A stretch of 64,000 nt of DNA from Haloarcula sp. CBA1127 (GCF_001485575.1 NZ_BCNB01000006.1:682001-746000); one strand, 5' to 3'. Shown: positions 16,307 to 25,707, numbered from the stretch's first letter. Translations and numbers: made by a program. The notes: generated by a model not told the origin, from the letters alone.

Positions 16307-17350
16307 ATGACTAACAACTCTACGCGTAGACGGTTCCTCAAGACAGCAGGCGTTGCAGGTGTCGCAGCTCTCGCAGGTTGTGGCGGCGGCGACGGTGGCG
16401 ATGGCGGCGACGGCGAGACGACTGAAGGCGACGGCGGTGACGGCGAAATGACCGAAGGGGAAATGACCGAAGGAGAAATGACTGAAGGCGAGACGGAGAC
16501 CCGCCTCTCCTGGCACGCCGGCGGCACCGGTGGCACCTACTTCCCGCTCTCGAACGAGTTCAAGACGGTCGTAGAGGACAACACGGACTTCACGCTGAAC
16601 GTCCAGTCGACCGGTGCGAGCGTCGAAAACGTCGGCAACCTCGCCAGCGGCGACGCCGACTTCGCGCTCATCCAGAACGACATCGCCTCGTTCGCGAAGA
16701 ACGGCGAGGGGATCGATGCGTTCCAGGACAACGCCATCGAGAACCTCCGCGGCGTTGCGACCCTGTACCCTGAAACGATCACGGTCGTCACCCTCGCGGA
16801 CACGGGCATCACGCAGCTCTCTGACCTCGAAGGGGCGACGATCAACACCGGCGACCTCGGGAGCGGGACCCAAGTCAACGCGCTCCAGATTCTGGAGTCA
16901 GTCGGCGTCTCCGATTACAACGAGCAGAACGCCTCGTTCTCCCAGGCTGCCGACCAGCTCCGGAACGGCGACATCGACGCCGCGTTCGTCGTCGGTGGCT
17001 GGCCCGTCGGCGCTATCGAGGACCTCGCGAACACCAACGACCTCGTCATCGTCCCGATCTCCGGTGACAACCGCGAAGCGGCCAAGGAAGACGCCTCCTG
17101 GTTCGCTAACGACACTATCCCTGCCGACACCTACACCGGCGTTGACGAGGCCGTCGAAACAATCGCTGTGCAGGCGATGATTGCGACGAACGCCGAACAG
17201 CCCGAGGGGACGGTCGAATCGGTTACTGCCGCTATCTTCGACAACGTCGACGACCTCTCTATCAAGACGGACTTCATCAGCAAGGACTCCGCACAGGACG
17301 GGATGTCCATCGAACTCCATCCCGGCGCAGCGGCATACTTCGACGCGTAA
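16307..17350 (+). CDS. TAXI-family TRAP transporter solute-binding lipoprotein
   Basis: The protein has 347 residues. A twin-arginine signal (RRRFLKTAG) leads to a lipobox LAGC near residue 25, so the mature protein is probably a Tat-exported lipoprotein held on the outer face of the membrane. A low-complexity linker of Gly, Asp, Glu and GEMTE repeats follows. The binding domain begins at about residue 68 (LSWHAGGTGGTYFPL) and has the TAXI pattern of GGTY and DFALIQNDIA. It delivers an anionic substrate to the fused permease encoded two genes downstream. The ligand is not evident; dicarboxylates or amino acids are usual. Confidence 0.88.
   Translation: MTNNSTRRRFLKTAGVAGVAALAGCGGGDGGDGGDGETTEGDGGDGEMTEGEMTEGEMTEGETETRLSWHAGGTGGTYFPLSNEFKTVVEDNTDFTLNVQSTGASVENVGNLASGDADFALIQNDIASFAKNGEGIDAFQDNAIENLRGVATLYPETITVVTLADTGITQLSDLEGATINTGDLGSGTQVNALQILESVGVSDYNEQNASFSQAADQLRNGDIDAAFVVGGWPVGAIEDLANTNDLVIVPISGDNREAAKEDASWFANDTIPADTYTGVDEAVETIAVQAMIATNAEQPEGTVESVTAAIFDNVDDLSIKTDFISKDSAQDGMSIELHPGAAAYFDA
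16445..16489 (+). repeat. Three 15-bp tandem repeats in the lipoprotein linker
   Basis: Units at 16445-16459, 16460-16474 and 16475-16489 encode repeated EMTEG steps. The linker ties the binding domain to the lipid anchor, and its length can change in frame by slippage. Confidence 0.8.
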
Positions 17351-17412
17351 CGTCGTCGGCTGACGCTATCCGTATCGTTAAACTAACCACCTTCTATTAC
17401 TCACCAACCGGA

Positions 17413-17901
17413 ATGAGACGACGATACGTCGCCATCGCGGTGCTCGTTGCCCTCCTCCTCATCGGGACAGTAGCAGCGCTCCCCGGCGGACGTGCACTGG
17501 TCGTCGAAGACGTCGAGACCGGTGAGCAGTATCTAACGGCTCCGGTCGAAGACGGCACGATCGTCGCGCTGGAATATATGCACAGTGTCGAAAAAACACG
17601 AGTCTACGACGAGTACACAGTCCGTGGCGACCATCTCGAGATGACCCGCATGGAGTTCGAGTCGTTCGGCTGGGGGCTCCCGAGCCGGGCCAACGTCACT
17701 CGCGAGGACGGGATGTATGTCTTCGACCCGCCGGGCAACTACACGCGTGTGACAGTCTCTCCCGGTGATGTTGCAGGACATAAACTTCACGTCGGAGCCG
17801 AAACCTACGACTTGGTAGCCCGCACCAACGGCCGCTCGGTCCACCTCTACGTGACCCAGCGCTCGGCGTTCGGTGCTGCGACAGACCAGCTCAACACATG
17901 A
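17413..17901 (+). CDS. DUF1850 protein of the TAXI-TRAP operon
   Basis: The protein has 162 residues with an N-terminal hydrophobic signal or anchor (residues 5-25) and an exposed beta-rich domain. EYMHSVEKTRVYDEYTV is the characteristic DUF1850 segment. The family is nearly always encoded beside TAXI-type TRAP permeases. Here it sits between the binding protein and the permease and overlaps the permease start by 4 bp (ATGA). It is likely an accessory subunit of the transporter; its exact role is unknown. Confidence 0.85.
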   Translation: MRRRYVAIAVLVALLLIGTVAALPGGRALVVEDVETGEQYLTAPVEDGTIVALEYMHSVEKTRVYDEYTVRGDHLEMTRMEFESFGWGLPSRANVTREDGMYVFDPPGNYTRVTVSPGDVAGHKLHVGAETYDLVARTNGRSVHLYVTQRSAFGAATDQLNT

Positions 17902-20699
17902 CTGAAAACACACGATCTGACGACGGCGGGGAGGCCGTATCGGACGAGGAAGTTGACGAAGTACTGCAAGAGATTGAGCGGAAACGCTCGCTCACAGGCT
18001 GGGCGGTTGTCCTCGTCGCGCTCATCGGCATCTCGTTTTCAGTGTTTCAGATGTGGCTCGCGGCGAAAGGGTTCGTCCTCTCGATCTCGCTTCCCGGCGT
18101 CGGTGACGTCGTGTTCGCGTCACTGCAACTGCTCCAGATCAACGCCGTCCACGTCTCCTTCGGCCTCATCCTGACGTTCTTGCTGTATCCCGGCAGCACC
18201 GGCGATGGCCCGCTTTCCCGGCGCTGTATCGCACTCGGATCGCTGGTCGACGAGAAACTCGGCGCGGAGCATCCGGTGTCTCGTGTCGTTCACGCTATCG
18301 GCAGCGTTCTCGCTTGGGCGTTTCTCGACGCCGAAATGGACCGCGTGACGCCCTCGGATTTCGTTTTCATTGTCCTATCGGTGCTGTCGGCCGCGTACTT
18401 CATTACTGACTTTCAGGAGATCCAGACCATGCGTGCACTGGGTCTTGAGAGTGGCCGCCCCATCCAAGAAGTGTTCACGTTTCTGGAGCCGATAGCGGGC
18501 CAGCTTGGACCGCTCGCTGACACCTCCTACGCGTTCGTGCTGGGCGTGGTCGGTGTCCTGCTCGTCCTCGAAGCGACCCGCCGGGCGATCAGCCTCTGGC
18601 TGATGGTCATTGTCGCAGTGTTCATCGTCTACGCCCGTTTCGGTGTCCTCATCCCACAGGACGCAGCCTACATCGATGTCCTCTCTATCACAGAACTGTC
18701 CTGGCCCTCTATCATCCAGAACCTCTGGTACAACACGGAAAACGGGGTGTTCGGGATTCCGGTCACCGTCTCCGTACAGTTCATCTACATCTTCATCCTC
18801 TTTGGCGCGTTCCTCGAAATGTCCGGCGCGGGGCAGTGGTTCATCGACCTCGCGTACGGTGCGACGGGGACGCGGAAGGGCGGCCCGGCGAAAGCATCCA
18901 TCCTCGCCAGCGGATTTATGGGCACCATCTCAGGCTCGTCCATCGCCAACACGGTGACGACCGGTGCGTTCACGATTCCGCTGATGAAGCGGTCGGGCTA
19001 CTCGCCGGAGTTCTCCGGCGGTGTCGAGGCCTCTGCCTCATCGGGTGGTCAGATTCTCCCGCCGGTGATGGGGGCCGCCGCGTTCCTCATCGTCCAGTAC
19101 ACGGCGACGCCGTTCGCCGACGTCATCGTCGTCGCCACGATTCCCGCTATCGTCTTCTTCTTCGGCGTCTGGGTAATGGTCCACTTCGAGGCAGTCAAGG
19201 AGAACATCGGCGGCCTCGACTCTTCAGAACTGGTCAACCTCCGGAGCCACTTCAAAAGCGGGTGGTTCTATCTCGTCCCGCTGGGCCTCCTGCTGTACTA
19301 TCTCATCATCGAGCGACTGTCTGTCTCCCGCTCGGCGTGGTTTACGCTCATCGCAATCGGGGCGCTCATCGCACTTGTGGCGGCCTACAGCGACGAGACG
19401 CGTGCCCGACTCGGAGTTACATTTGCGACCCTCTTCGGGCTCACGACGCTCACGCAGTACTTCACTGGAGAAGGTTTCTTCGGATACCTGTTCAATCGGT
19501 TCGTACAGGCTACCACAGCGTTCCCGGCGCTGTTCGACCGTATTGATGGCCTTGTCGCGGCAGACCTGACAGCAGAGGGTGCGCTTGCACTGCCCGGCCC
19601 ACAACCGCTTGGCTCCGCGTTCTCGGCCGCAGTTGGCAACGTCGGCACGCTGATCATCCTCGCCGGCGTCCTCACCCTGATTACCCGTCCCCGGCTTGAC
19701 TCGCCGTTGCTGTCGTTCGACAGTGCCGTCGACGACACCGCCAAAACGACCGCTGACGCCGTCAGTCGTCCGGACCTGGCCTCGAACGGGCTGTACAAGC
19801 TCGGCGTCTTCCTTGGAAAATCTATGGAGAGCGGGGCCAGAACCGCGGTCCCGGTCGTCATCGCAGTCGCCGCTGCCGGCATCATCCCAGGTGTCATCAG
19901 CGTCTCCGGCCTCGGCCCGAACCTCGTCTCGCTTATCACGACCGTCGCCGGCGGCTCGCTGGTCTTGCTGTTGCTCGTCACTGCGTTCTCCTCGATTATC
20001 CTCGGGATGGGGATGCCGACGACGGTGACCTACATCATCCTCGTCTCCCTGCTCGCGCCGGCGCTGACCGAGTTCGGCGTCCCGCTGCTCGCGGCGCACC
20101 TGTTTATCCTCTACTTCGGTGTCATCGCCGACATCACGCCGCCGGTCGCCGTGGCTGCCTACGCCGCTTCCGGCGTCGCGAAGTCCGACGCTTTCGAGAC
20201 CGGTATCGAGGCGTTCTCGCTGTCGCTCAACAAGGCTATCGTCCCGTTCGCGTTCATCGTCACGCCGGGAATTATTCTGCTTCGGCGCAACCCCGACGCT
20301 GCTAGCCTCGATATCGGGGACAAGTACCATGTTGTCGGAGTTGCTGACCTGCTTGACGTCGGTTACGCTATCCCCGAGATCCTGATCCCCGTCATCGGCG
20401 TCTTCCTTGGCGTCGTCGCGCTGGCTGCGACGGTTATTGGGTTCGCGTACGCGCCGGTCTCCCGAGGCGAGCGGGCGGCGTTCGCGTTCAGTTCGCTACT
20501 CCTGATGGCTCCCGGCCTTGCGGTGTCGGGTACGTACGACCTCCTCGGACTCGTCGGCATCGCCGGCGGCGAGATGACGGTACTGCTCGACGTTGTGCTC
20601 CGTGGCGTCGGCCTCGCGCTGTTCCTCTTCCTCATGGCAAAGAACCGCCAGCGCGGCGGTGACCCTGCGGTACGGTCAGGCACGGCTGAGCCGGCCTGA
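17898..20699 (+). CDS. TRAP transporter fused permease (4TM-12TM, DctQM type)
   Basis: The protein has 933 residues. After a short acidic cytoplasmic start come about four helices (DctQ-like part), followed by the large DctM-like part. The latter has the paired signature regions MGTISGSSIANTVTTG, GGQILPPVMGAAAFL and GMGMPTTVTYIILV. Extra hydrophobic segments and a soluble piece (about 600-650) bring it well above the length of separate subunits. TRAP permeases are secondary carriers powered by Na+ or H+ gradients and need the binding protein encoded upstream. Na+ coupling is likely in a halophile but is inference. Confidence 0.9.
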   Translation: MTENTRSDDGGEAVSDEEVDEVLQEIERKRSLTGWAVVLVALIGISFSVFQMWLAAKGFVLSISLPGVGDVVFASLQLLQINAVHVSFGLILTFLLYPGSTGDGPLSRRCIALGSLVDEKLGAEHPVSRVVHAIGSVLAWAFLDAEMDRVTPSDFVFIVLSVLSAAYFITDFQEIQTMRALGLESGRPIQEVFTFLEPIAGQLGPLADTSYAFVLGVVGVLLVLEATRRAISLWLMVIVAVFIVYARFGVLIPQDAAYIDVLSITELSWPSIIQNLWYNTENGVFGIPVTVSVQFIYIFILFGAFLEMSGAGQWFIDLAYGATGTRKGGPAKASILASGFMGTISGSSIANTVTTGAFTIPLMKRSGYSPEFSGGVEASASSGGQILPPVMGAAAFLIVQYTATPFADVIVVATIPAIVFFFGVWVMVHFEAVKENIGGLDSSELVNLRSHFKSGWFYLVPLGLLLYYLIIERLSVSRSAWFTLIAIGALIALVAAYSDETRARLGVTFATLFGLTTLTQYFTGEGFFGYLFNRFVQATTAFPALFDRIDGLVAADLTAEGALALPGPQPLGSAFSAAVGNVGTLIILAGVLTLITRPRLDSPLLSFDSAVDDTAKTTADAVSRPDLASNGLYKLGVFLGKSMESGARTAVPVVIAVAAAGIIPGVISVSGLGPNLVSLITTVAGGSLVLLLLVTAFSSIILGMGMPTTVTYIILVSLLAPALTEFGVPLLAAHLFILYFGVIADITPPVAVAAYAASGVAKSDAFETGIEAFSLSLNKAIVPFAFIVTPGIILLRRNPDAASLDIGDKYHVVGVADLLDVGYAIPEILIPVIGVFLGVVALAATVIGFAYAPVSRGERAAFAFSSLLLMAPGLAVSGTYDLLGLVGIAGGEMTVLLDVVLRGVGLALFLFLMAKNRQRGGDPAVRSGTAEPA

Positions 20700-20739
20700 G
20701 TGAGAACCGTTTAAGCCATCGGGTGTCAACGGGCACGAT

Positions 20740-21417
20740 ATGCCAATCGAACAGCGCGGCGACGCCTCTGTCGTCACGCACGCGCTGGCGCGAGATGAAC
20801 TGACTCGGATACGAAACGTCGAGACCGAACAGGTCGCTTTCCGGAAGGGACTGGTCCGTCTCGGCCGTATCTGTGGCTACGAGATTATCGATGGCCGGAT
20901 GGAGACCGAGTACACGGAAATCCAGACGCCACTGACCACGACGATGGGCGAGCGCGTCAAAGGACTCGAAGACGTGGTCATCGTCAACGTCCTTCGCGCT
21001 GCGACGCCGTTTGTCGAGGGACTGCTCAAAGCGTTCCCCCGCGCCAGACAGGGCGTTATCTCCGCCAGTCGCGACGAGGAAGCTGGGATGAACGACGACG
21101 GCGAGTTCCCAATCTCGGTCGAGTACGTCAAACTGCCCGAAATCACCGAAGACGACACCGTCATCATCGCAGACCCGATGCTCGCCACCGGGTCGACGAT
21201 GGCCACGGTACTCGATTACATCACCTCGGAGAAGACAGAGCCGGAGAACCTGCTCGTCTTGGCCGCAGTCTCCGCGCCGGAGGGCATCGTCCGCGTCTCG
21301 GAGGCCCAGTCGGACGCAGACATCATCAGCGTCGCTATCGACGACGAACTGGACGAGGACGGGTTCATCGTTCCGGGACTCGGCGACGCCGGTGACCGGG
21401 CCTTCCGGACGACGTAA
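20740..21417 (+). CDS. upp: Uracil phosphoribosyltransferase
   Basis: The protein has 225 residues. The PRPP-binding loop is [16 protein letters not shown] near residue 145, and the uracil-binding C-terminus [15 protein letters not shown] is present. It converts uracil and PRPP to UMP in pyrimidine salvage. Length and motifs are normal. TTTAAG about 30 bp ahead of the ATG could be the TATA element of a leaderless transcript. It lies 40 bp after the TRAP permease but probably has its own promoter. Confidence 0.93.
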   Translation: MPIEQRGDASVVTHALARDELTRIRNVETEQVAFRKGLVRLGRICGYEIIDGRMETEYTEIQTPLTTTMGERVKGLEDVVIVNVLRAATPFVEGLLKAFPRARQGVISASRDEEAGMNDDGEFPISVEYVKLPEITEDDTVIIADPMLATGSTMATVLDYITSEKTEPENLLVLAAVSAPEGIVRVSEAQSDADIISVAIDDELDEDGFIVPGLGDAGDRAFRTT

Positions 21418-21791
21418 GCGGTCGCGGCCCGCTTGACCTGTCGGATGAGGGACGAAACGTTTTTATTTGTGGCCCGAATCAGCCGATGATGTCGCGATTT
21501 TCCGTCTGCTCCCAGCCGCTGTACCCCCTTCCTTCGCATGGAAACCGACAGACGGCAGCATAATTTTGGTCCAGTTGAAACGAGAATGACGACCGTGAAC
21601 CGCCTTGCGGCGACCGGGCGTGGCTCCTGTCAGATAGTGGTGGATCGGGAGGCTTTCGTACTGACGGCACGGCAACCCCGTATGGTTCGACGCCGATACC
21701 GGGTCGCGGACACTGCCCAGCAGCTCGTCGGGGGTTCCTGCTCGCAGGGCCGTTCGTCGTGACCGAGGAGGTGTGGGTGCTGGCCGAGAAT
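21418..21791. other. 374-bp gap without a convincing gene
   Basis: Between upp and the small membrane-protein gene I see no convincing coding sequence. Short open frames exist on both strands, but their translations are basic and Arg-rich, unlike the acidic haloarchaeal proteins nearby. TTTTTATTTG at about 21460-21469 could serve as the upp terminator. An AT-rich patch, CATAATTTTGG, lies near 21560. No tRNA-like fold was recognised. Confidence 0.5.
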
Positions 21792-22118
21792 ATGTCCTGG
21801 TATCACGCAGTGCTTGTCGTCGGTATCGTGTTCGCTATCGGCTACGGGGCGCTGTACAAGGCTGACGCCGGCCGGGACATCGACACAGAGGCGGAGGTTG
21901 CCGGTATTCCGGTCCGGTTCGTCTCGCTAATGGTTGTGGCGTTCGGTTCGGTCGCCATCCTCGCAACGGCGCTGACTGCACCGGATACGTTTCTCGTTGA
22001 CGGTGGGATTCTGGCGGACCCGACGCCGATGGCCGTCGCCCTGACGACCCTGAAAGCGATCATCGTCGGTGCGATTTTCAGCGTGGTCGGTGCTGCGACG
22101 GCGGACAGCGTGTTCTGA
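21792..22118 (+). CDS. Small membrane protein, three helices
   Basis: The protein has 108 residues starting MSWYHAVLVVGIVFAIGY; a GTG at 21759 would add 11 residues. Hydrophobic helices lie at about 5-22, 44-64 and 82-105. No functional motif is visible. It reads like a conserved hypothetical membrane protein of haloarchaea. The next gene starts 46 bp further on the same strand. Confidence 0.55.
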   Translation: MSWYHAVLVVGIVFAIGYGALYKADAGRDIDTEAEVAGIPVRFVSLMVVAFGSVAILATALTAPDTFLVDGGILADPTPMAVALTTLKAIIVGAIFSVVGAATADSVF

Positions 22119-22164
22119 CCGGGACCCGCACACTTAATTGGGTGCCACTCTCCTTGATGTGCAT

Positions 22165-22749
22165 ATGGAATATACGCTGGCTATCGACAACGCACCGGAG
22201 ACCGTTCCGGGTGGCACAGGGGTACTGCTCCTGCATCCGAGTACCGGCGAGACGGACCGACTCGACACGGATTTCCTTGCGACCGACACGGATTCGATGC
22301 TCGTCATCTCGACCCGGACCACCGCCCGGGAGGTCAAGCAGAAACTGGAGTACTACGAGGTCGACGAGTCGAAGGCGACCATCCTCGACACGCTGTCGGT
22401 CGAACGTGGCTACACCCGTCGCCAGTCCGAAGGCGTCCGATACGTCTCCGCACCGGACGATCTCTCCGGCATTGTCTCGGAGGCCGAGACCTTCCTGCAA
22501 GAACACGACGGGAAACTCCGCGTGACCTTCGACTCGCTGACGGAACTCATCTACTACGCTGACGAGGACGGCGCGCTCTCGGCCGTCGAAGACATCCTCG
22601 ACCTGCTAGACGAGTACGACGCTGTCGGGATGTTCCACCTCGCCGACGAGGTCCACGACGAGGAGACGGTCGCGGCGTTCCGGGAACTCTTTGACGGTGT
22701 CATCGAACTGTCCGAGGACGGAACTATCACCAGTACCTTCGAGGCGTAG
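22165..22749 (+). CDS. KaiC/RecA-fold-like protein without Walker motifs
   Basis: The protein has 194 residues, MEYTLAIDNAPETVPGGTGV onwards. The order of strands and helices, with MLVISTRTTAREVKQKLEYY and LRVTFDSLTELIYYAD, resembles the ATPase fold of KaiC-like proteins. There is no P-loop: the expected glycine/lysine turn is replaced by PGGTGVLLLHPS. From memory, haloarchaea encode several such HTR-like proteins of unknown role. The ATG at 22165 gives the conserved start; a longer in-frame start exists at 22138. Confidence 0.6.
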   Translation: MEYTLAIDNAPETVPGGTGVLLLHPSTGETDRLDTDFLATDTDSMLVISTRTTAREVKQKLEYYEVDESKATILDTLSVERGYTRRQSEGVRYVSAPDDLSGIVSEAETFLQEHDGKLRVTFDSLTELIYYADEDGALSAVEDILDLLDEYDAVGMFHLADEVHDEETVAAFRELFDGVIELSEDGTITSTFEA

Positions 22750-22955
22750 CCGGACACACTCTGTCCAGAATCCACGGCTCCTTTGATGAATTTGTGGCAA
22801 CCGGACAACACTATTTCGGCCACCGAGTACCCTGCTGTTGTTCCCTTCTCTCGAACGAAATGGCGTTTTCCCCCGGCAGCGACGCCAACGCTCCGTATGA
22901 CAACTCTTACCAGACCAACAACAATTAAGAGGGTATAACCCACATACAGGGTTGT

Positions 22956-23114
22956 ATGCCGGAATGCCAGAACTGCGGTAATTTTGTAACGGCTGACTAC
23001 GCGCGTGTGTTCACGCCAAACGGGGTCGAAAAGCCCAGGGTCTGTCCGCAGTGTGAGGACAAGATCCGCGACGGGGCAGACGTCCGTGAGGCCCGGTCCA
23101 CACGTCGCGGATAG
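22956..23114 (+). CDS. Small zinc-finger protein (DUF7563-like)
   Basis: The protein has 52 residues, MPECQNCGNFVT onwards, with CQNC near residue 4 and CPQC near residue 34 forming one zinc site. The phrase YARVFTPNGVEKPRVCPQCE is shared in pattern with a second small gene at 27032 in this window, so they are paralogues. From memory these belong to a haloarchaeal family annotated DUF7563. Its function is unknown; a nucleic acid or protein-binding adaptor is plausible. Confidence 0.7.
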   Translation: MPECQNCGNFVTADYARVFTPNGVEKPRVCPQCEDKIRDGADVREARSTRRG

Positions 23115-23226
23115 AACCGGTCAGGAACGGTCGCCCTGTGACCTGATGGTTGCGGGGACGTTTTCCTCGCCGGTCGAACTCGCTATCAACCGCTGTTTTC
23201 CCGGTATTCTCGTTTCAGGCTCTATA

Positions 23227-23312
23227 CTATAGTAACAGTTGAAACGATTTACACACCGATCGCACTGCCGTCGTGCGATCGGGTGTGTATTGATTTTCAA
23301 TGGCTACTATAG
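23227..23312. mobile_element. 86-bp palindromic MITE-like element
   Basis: The whole stretch is one imperfect inverted repeat from CTATAG at 23227 to CTATAG at 23312. Its core is ACACACCGATCGCAC (23251-23265), a 7-base loop, and GTGCGATCGGGTGTGT, a nearly perfect 15-bp stem. The outer arms also match (CTATAGTAACAGTTGAAA against TTTTCAATGGCTACTATAG). This is the shape of a miniature inverted-repeat element or the paired ends of a deleted insertion sequence. Its right end provides the TAG stop codon of the convergent phosphohexomutase gene and the hairpin may act as that gene's terminator. Confidence 0.7.
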
Positions 23313-24620
23313 CGCGTCTGTCAGGCGTGTCTGTGCCTCCTCGAACACCGCGTCAGCACGGTCTGGGTCACGGGCTTCGGCGGTAATCCGAACGAGCGGC
23401 TGGGTTCCGCTGGCCCGCAAGAGGAACCACGCGTCGCCGAGGTCGACACGGACGCCGTCGAGCGTCGTCACGTCGTCGTAGGTGTCGGTCACTGTCTCTC
23501 GAACACGGTCCATCACGGTCCTCTTCTCGTCGGTTTCGACGCTATCCCGGCGGATGGGGTACTCCGGCACGTCGGCGGCGCGGTCGCCCAGCGAGCGCTC
23601 GCTGTCCAGTGCCGCGGCGGTACAGGCCGCCAGCGGACCGTCCGGGCACAGCGTTCGCTCGGGCCAGATCCACGCACCGCTTGGTTCGCCGCCGAAGGCG
23701 ACACCCTCGACGCTTGCGGCCTCGGCGACGTACACGTCTCCGACCGGGGTGTACTCGACAGAGACATCGCTGTCGTTGAGGTGGTCCTCGACGGCAAGGC
23801 TCGTATCGACCGGGACGGCGACCCGCTCGCCCGGCGACGCTGCAGTACGGGCGAACACGGCCAGCAACACGTCGCCGGAGAGGAAGGTCCCGTCGGCCGC
23901 AACCGCCCGCATCCGGTCGGCGTCGCCGTCGTGGGCGATGCCGAGGTCGGCCTCAGACTCGGCCACCAGCGTCGACAGCGACTCGCAGTGCTCGGCTTTC
24001 GGCTCCGAGGGGCGACCGGGAAACGCGCCGTCGGGCTGGCCGTTGAGTGTCTCGACGGAACAGCCCAGCGCCGAGAGCGCGTCGACGCTGACCCGGCCCG
24101 CGCCGTTGCCCAGATCGACGACGACGTGGCTGTCGAGATCCCGTTCGCCGACTTCCGAGACGAGCGCGTCGACGTGGCGCTGGCTGGCATCCCGGGACGC
24201 CAGGCCCCCGCTCTCGTCCCACGCTGCCGGCTGGAACGCATCCTTGGCTAGTCGCTGTTCGATCGTCGCCCGGAGGTCCGCGTCGAAGGCCTGCCCGCTG
24301 GGCTGCCAGAGCTTGATCCCGTTGTCCTGGGGCGGGTTGTGGCTCGCCGTCACTGTGACACCAGCGTCGGCGTCCTGCCACGCTACCGCCCGTCCGATAG
24401 TCGGCGTCGCCGCGCGGCCGAGGTCTATCACGTCGACGCCGCTCTCCCGAAGCCCGGCCACCAGTGCCGCCTGGAGGTACTCGCCGCTCGCTCGCGGGTC
24501 CCGGCCCACGACCACCCGCTCGCAGTCGATGCCAAGCGCTCGCCCCACCGAGAGCGCCAACTCGGCCGTGACCGTCTCGCCGACGGGACCCCGAATCCCG
24601 CTCGTTCCGAACTGTGTCAT
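23307..24620 (-). CDS. Phosphohexomutase (phosphoglucosamine/phosphomannomutase type)
   Basis: The protein has 437 residues from the ATG at 24620 (MTQFGTSGIRGPVGETV). The phosphoserine loop is VTASHNPPQDNG near residue 92, the metal loop is IAHDGDADRM near residue 228, the sugar loop is GEPSGAWIW, and the phosphate-binding end is RASGTQPLVRI. It interconverts hexose 1- and 6-phosphates; the short length and FGTSGIRG start favour GlmM-like enzymes feeding UDP-sugar synthesis. The stop codon lies in a palindromic element. A different member of the superfamily is encoded at 27586. Confidence 0.87.
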   Translation of the reverse strand: MTQFGTSGIRGPVGETVTAELALSVGRALGIDCERVVVGRDPRASGEYLQAALVAGLRESGVDVIDLGRAATPTIGRAVAWQDADAGVTVTASHNPPQDNGIKLWQPSGQAFDADLRATIEQRLAKDAFQPAAWDESGGLASRDASQRHVDALVSEVGERDLDSHVVVDLGNGAGRVSVDALSALGCSVETLNGQPDGAFPGRPSEPKAEHCESLSTLVAESEADLGIAHDGDADRMRAVAADGTFLSGDVLLAVFARTAASPGERVAVPVDTSLAVEDHLNDSDVSVEYTPVGDVYVAEAASVEGVAFGGEPSGAWIWPERTLCPDGPLAACTAAALDSERSLGDRAADVPEYPIRRDSVETDEKRTVMDRVRETVTDTYDDVTTLDGVRVDLGDAWFLLRASGTQPLVRITAEARDPDRADAVFEEAQTRLTDAL

Positions 24621-24737
24621 TACTGCCCTCTGGGTCGGGCCGCCCCTAAAATCCATCCGGCATCGAACAGGTACTGTGGGCCGATGTGCTGACACTCGCT
24701 GTGTCGCTGCGTCGGTGACCACCCACAGACCGCGCCG

Positions 24738-24914
24738 CTACTGCGACGGAGACCACTCACAGGCCGTTCCGGTCGTCAGGTCTGCCTCGTCGATGTGAGC
24801 CGACAGGCAGCCGTAGTTGCAAAACTGTGTTTTCGGCTTCCCGTCGGGCGTCTCGCTGACGTAGACAGGGTCGTGGTTCTCGACGGGACAGCCACAGTAC
24901 GTGCAGTCAACCAT
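24738..24914 (-). CDS. Small zinc-binding protein
   Basis: The protein has 58 residues starting MVDCTYCGCPVENHDPVYV at the ATG at 24914. Cysteines in CTYCGC and FCNYGCLSAHI make a TRASH- or FCS-like treble-clef zinc site. It diverges from rpiA with 58 bp between starts. Such small proteins are common in haloarchaea and may sense metals or bind nucleic acids; the function is unknown. Confidence 0.65.
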   Translation of the reverse strand: MVDCTYCGCPVENHDPVYVSETPDGKPKTQFCNYGCLSAHIDEADLTTGTACEWSPSQ

Positions 24915-24972
24915 TCGAACGCTTGTGGCCGGGAGAACAAACGTTTTGTCCGCGTCTGTCGACCCACCGCAT

Positions 24973-25659
24973 ATGAAACAGGGCGGCTCCGACGCGGCGA
25001 AACAGGCAGCGGGCGAATCGGCGGCTGAGGCAGTCGAGGACGGCATGGTCGTCGGCCTCGGCACGGGGTCGACGGCGGCTCACGCTATCCGTGCTATCGG
25101 CCGGGCAGTCGACGCCGGCCTCGATGTCGTCGGCGTCCCCACGTCGTTTCAGTCTCGCCAGCTGGCCCGTGACTGTGGTATCCCGCTGGCGGACCTCGAC
25201 GACGTGTCGGTCGACCTCGTCATCGACGGGGCCGACGAGGTGGCCGGCGGCACTCTCATCAAAGGCGGTGGTGCGGCGCACGCCCGGGAGAAAATAGTCG
25301 ACGCGAGCGCCGACCGCTTCCTCGTCGTTGCCGACCCGACGAAAGAGGCGGACGTACTCTCACACCCTGTCCCCGTCGAAGTACTCCCGATGGCCCGCTC
25401 GACAGTCGCCACGGCGGTCGAAGAATTGGGTGGTGACCCAACACTCCGCCGTGCAGAACGCAAGGACGGCCCCGTCGTCACCGACAACGGAAATCTCGTG
25501 CTCGACTGTGCCTTCGATTCCATCAGTGACCCCGCCGCACTTGCCAGCGACCTCGCCGCGCTGCCCGGTGTCGTCGAGCACGGGCTGTTCGTCGATATGG
25601 CTGACGAGATTCACATTGGCACTGCTGACGGCGTCACCGTCCAAGTGTTCTCGGAGTAG
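24973..25659 (+). CDS. rpiA: Ribose-5-phosphate isomerase A
   Basis: The protein has 228 residues with the family motifs GLGTGSTAAHAI near residue 32, VDLVIDGADEV near 78 and IKGGGAAHAREK near 94, which place the catalytic Asp, Glu and Lys. It interconverts ribose 5-phosphate and ribulose 5-phosphate. In haloarchaea this supplies ribose phosphate for nucleotides, and the product can feed the PRPP used by Upp. The ATG at 24973 begins the conserved start MKQGGSDAAK. Confidence 0.93.
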   Translation: MKQGGSDAAKQAAGESAAEAVEDGMVVGLGTGSTAAHAIRAIGRAVDAGLDVVGVPTSFQSRQLARDCGIPLADLDDVSVDLVIDGADEVAGGTLIKGGGAAHAREKIVDASADRFLVVADPTKEADVLSHPVPVEVLPMARSTVATAVEELGGDPTLRRAERKDGPVVTDNGNLVLDCAFDSISDPAALASDLAALPGVVEHGLFVDMADEIHIGTADGVTVQVFSE

Positions 25660-25681
25660 CTATCGCTGGGCGGCTTGCGTC

Positions 25682-25688
25682 AAAAAAA
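25682..25688 (-). terminator. T7 terminator of the histone-like gene
   Basis: On the minus strand a run of seven T follows about 20 nt after the stop codon of the small gene at 25708-25875. This matches the simple T-rich termination signal of archaea. Confidence 0.45.
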
Positions 25689-25707
25689 TACGCTGCTTGA
25701 AACGACC

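Noticed and set aside
16307-17350. The upstream start at 16277 for the TAXI binding protein
   Set aside because: It would place ten extra residues before the twin-arginine signal. The ATG at 16307 begins a normal Tat lipoprotein signal.
21538-21762. A 74-codon plus-strand frame before the membrane protein at 21792
   Set aside because: Arg-rich, non-acidic translation with no recognisable pattern. It likely represents intergenic DNA.
23482-24798. A 438-codon plus-strand frame over the phosphohexomutase
   Set aside because: Ser/Arg-rich antisense of a gene with clear mutase motifs.
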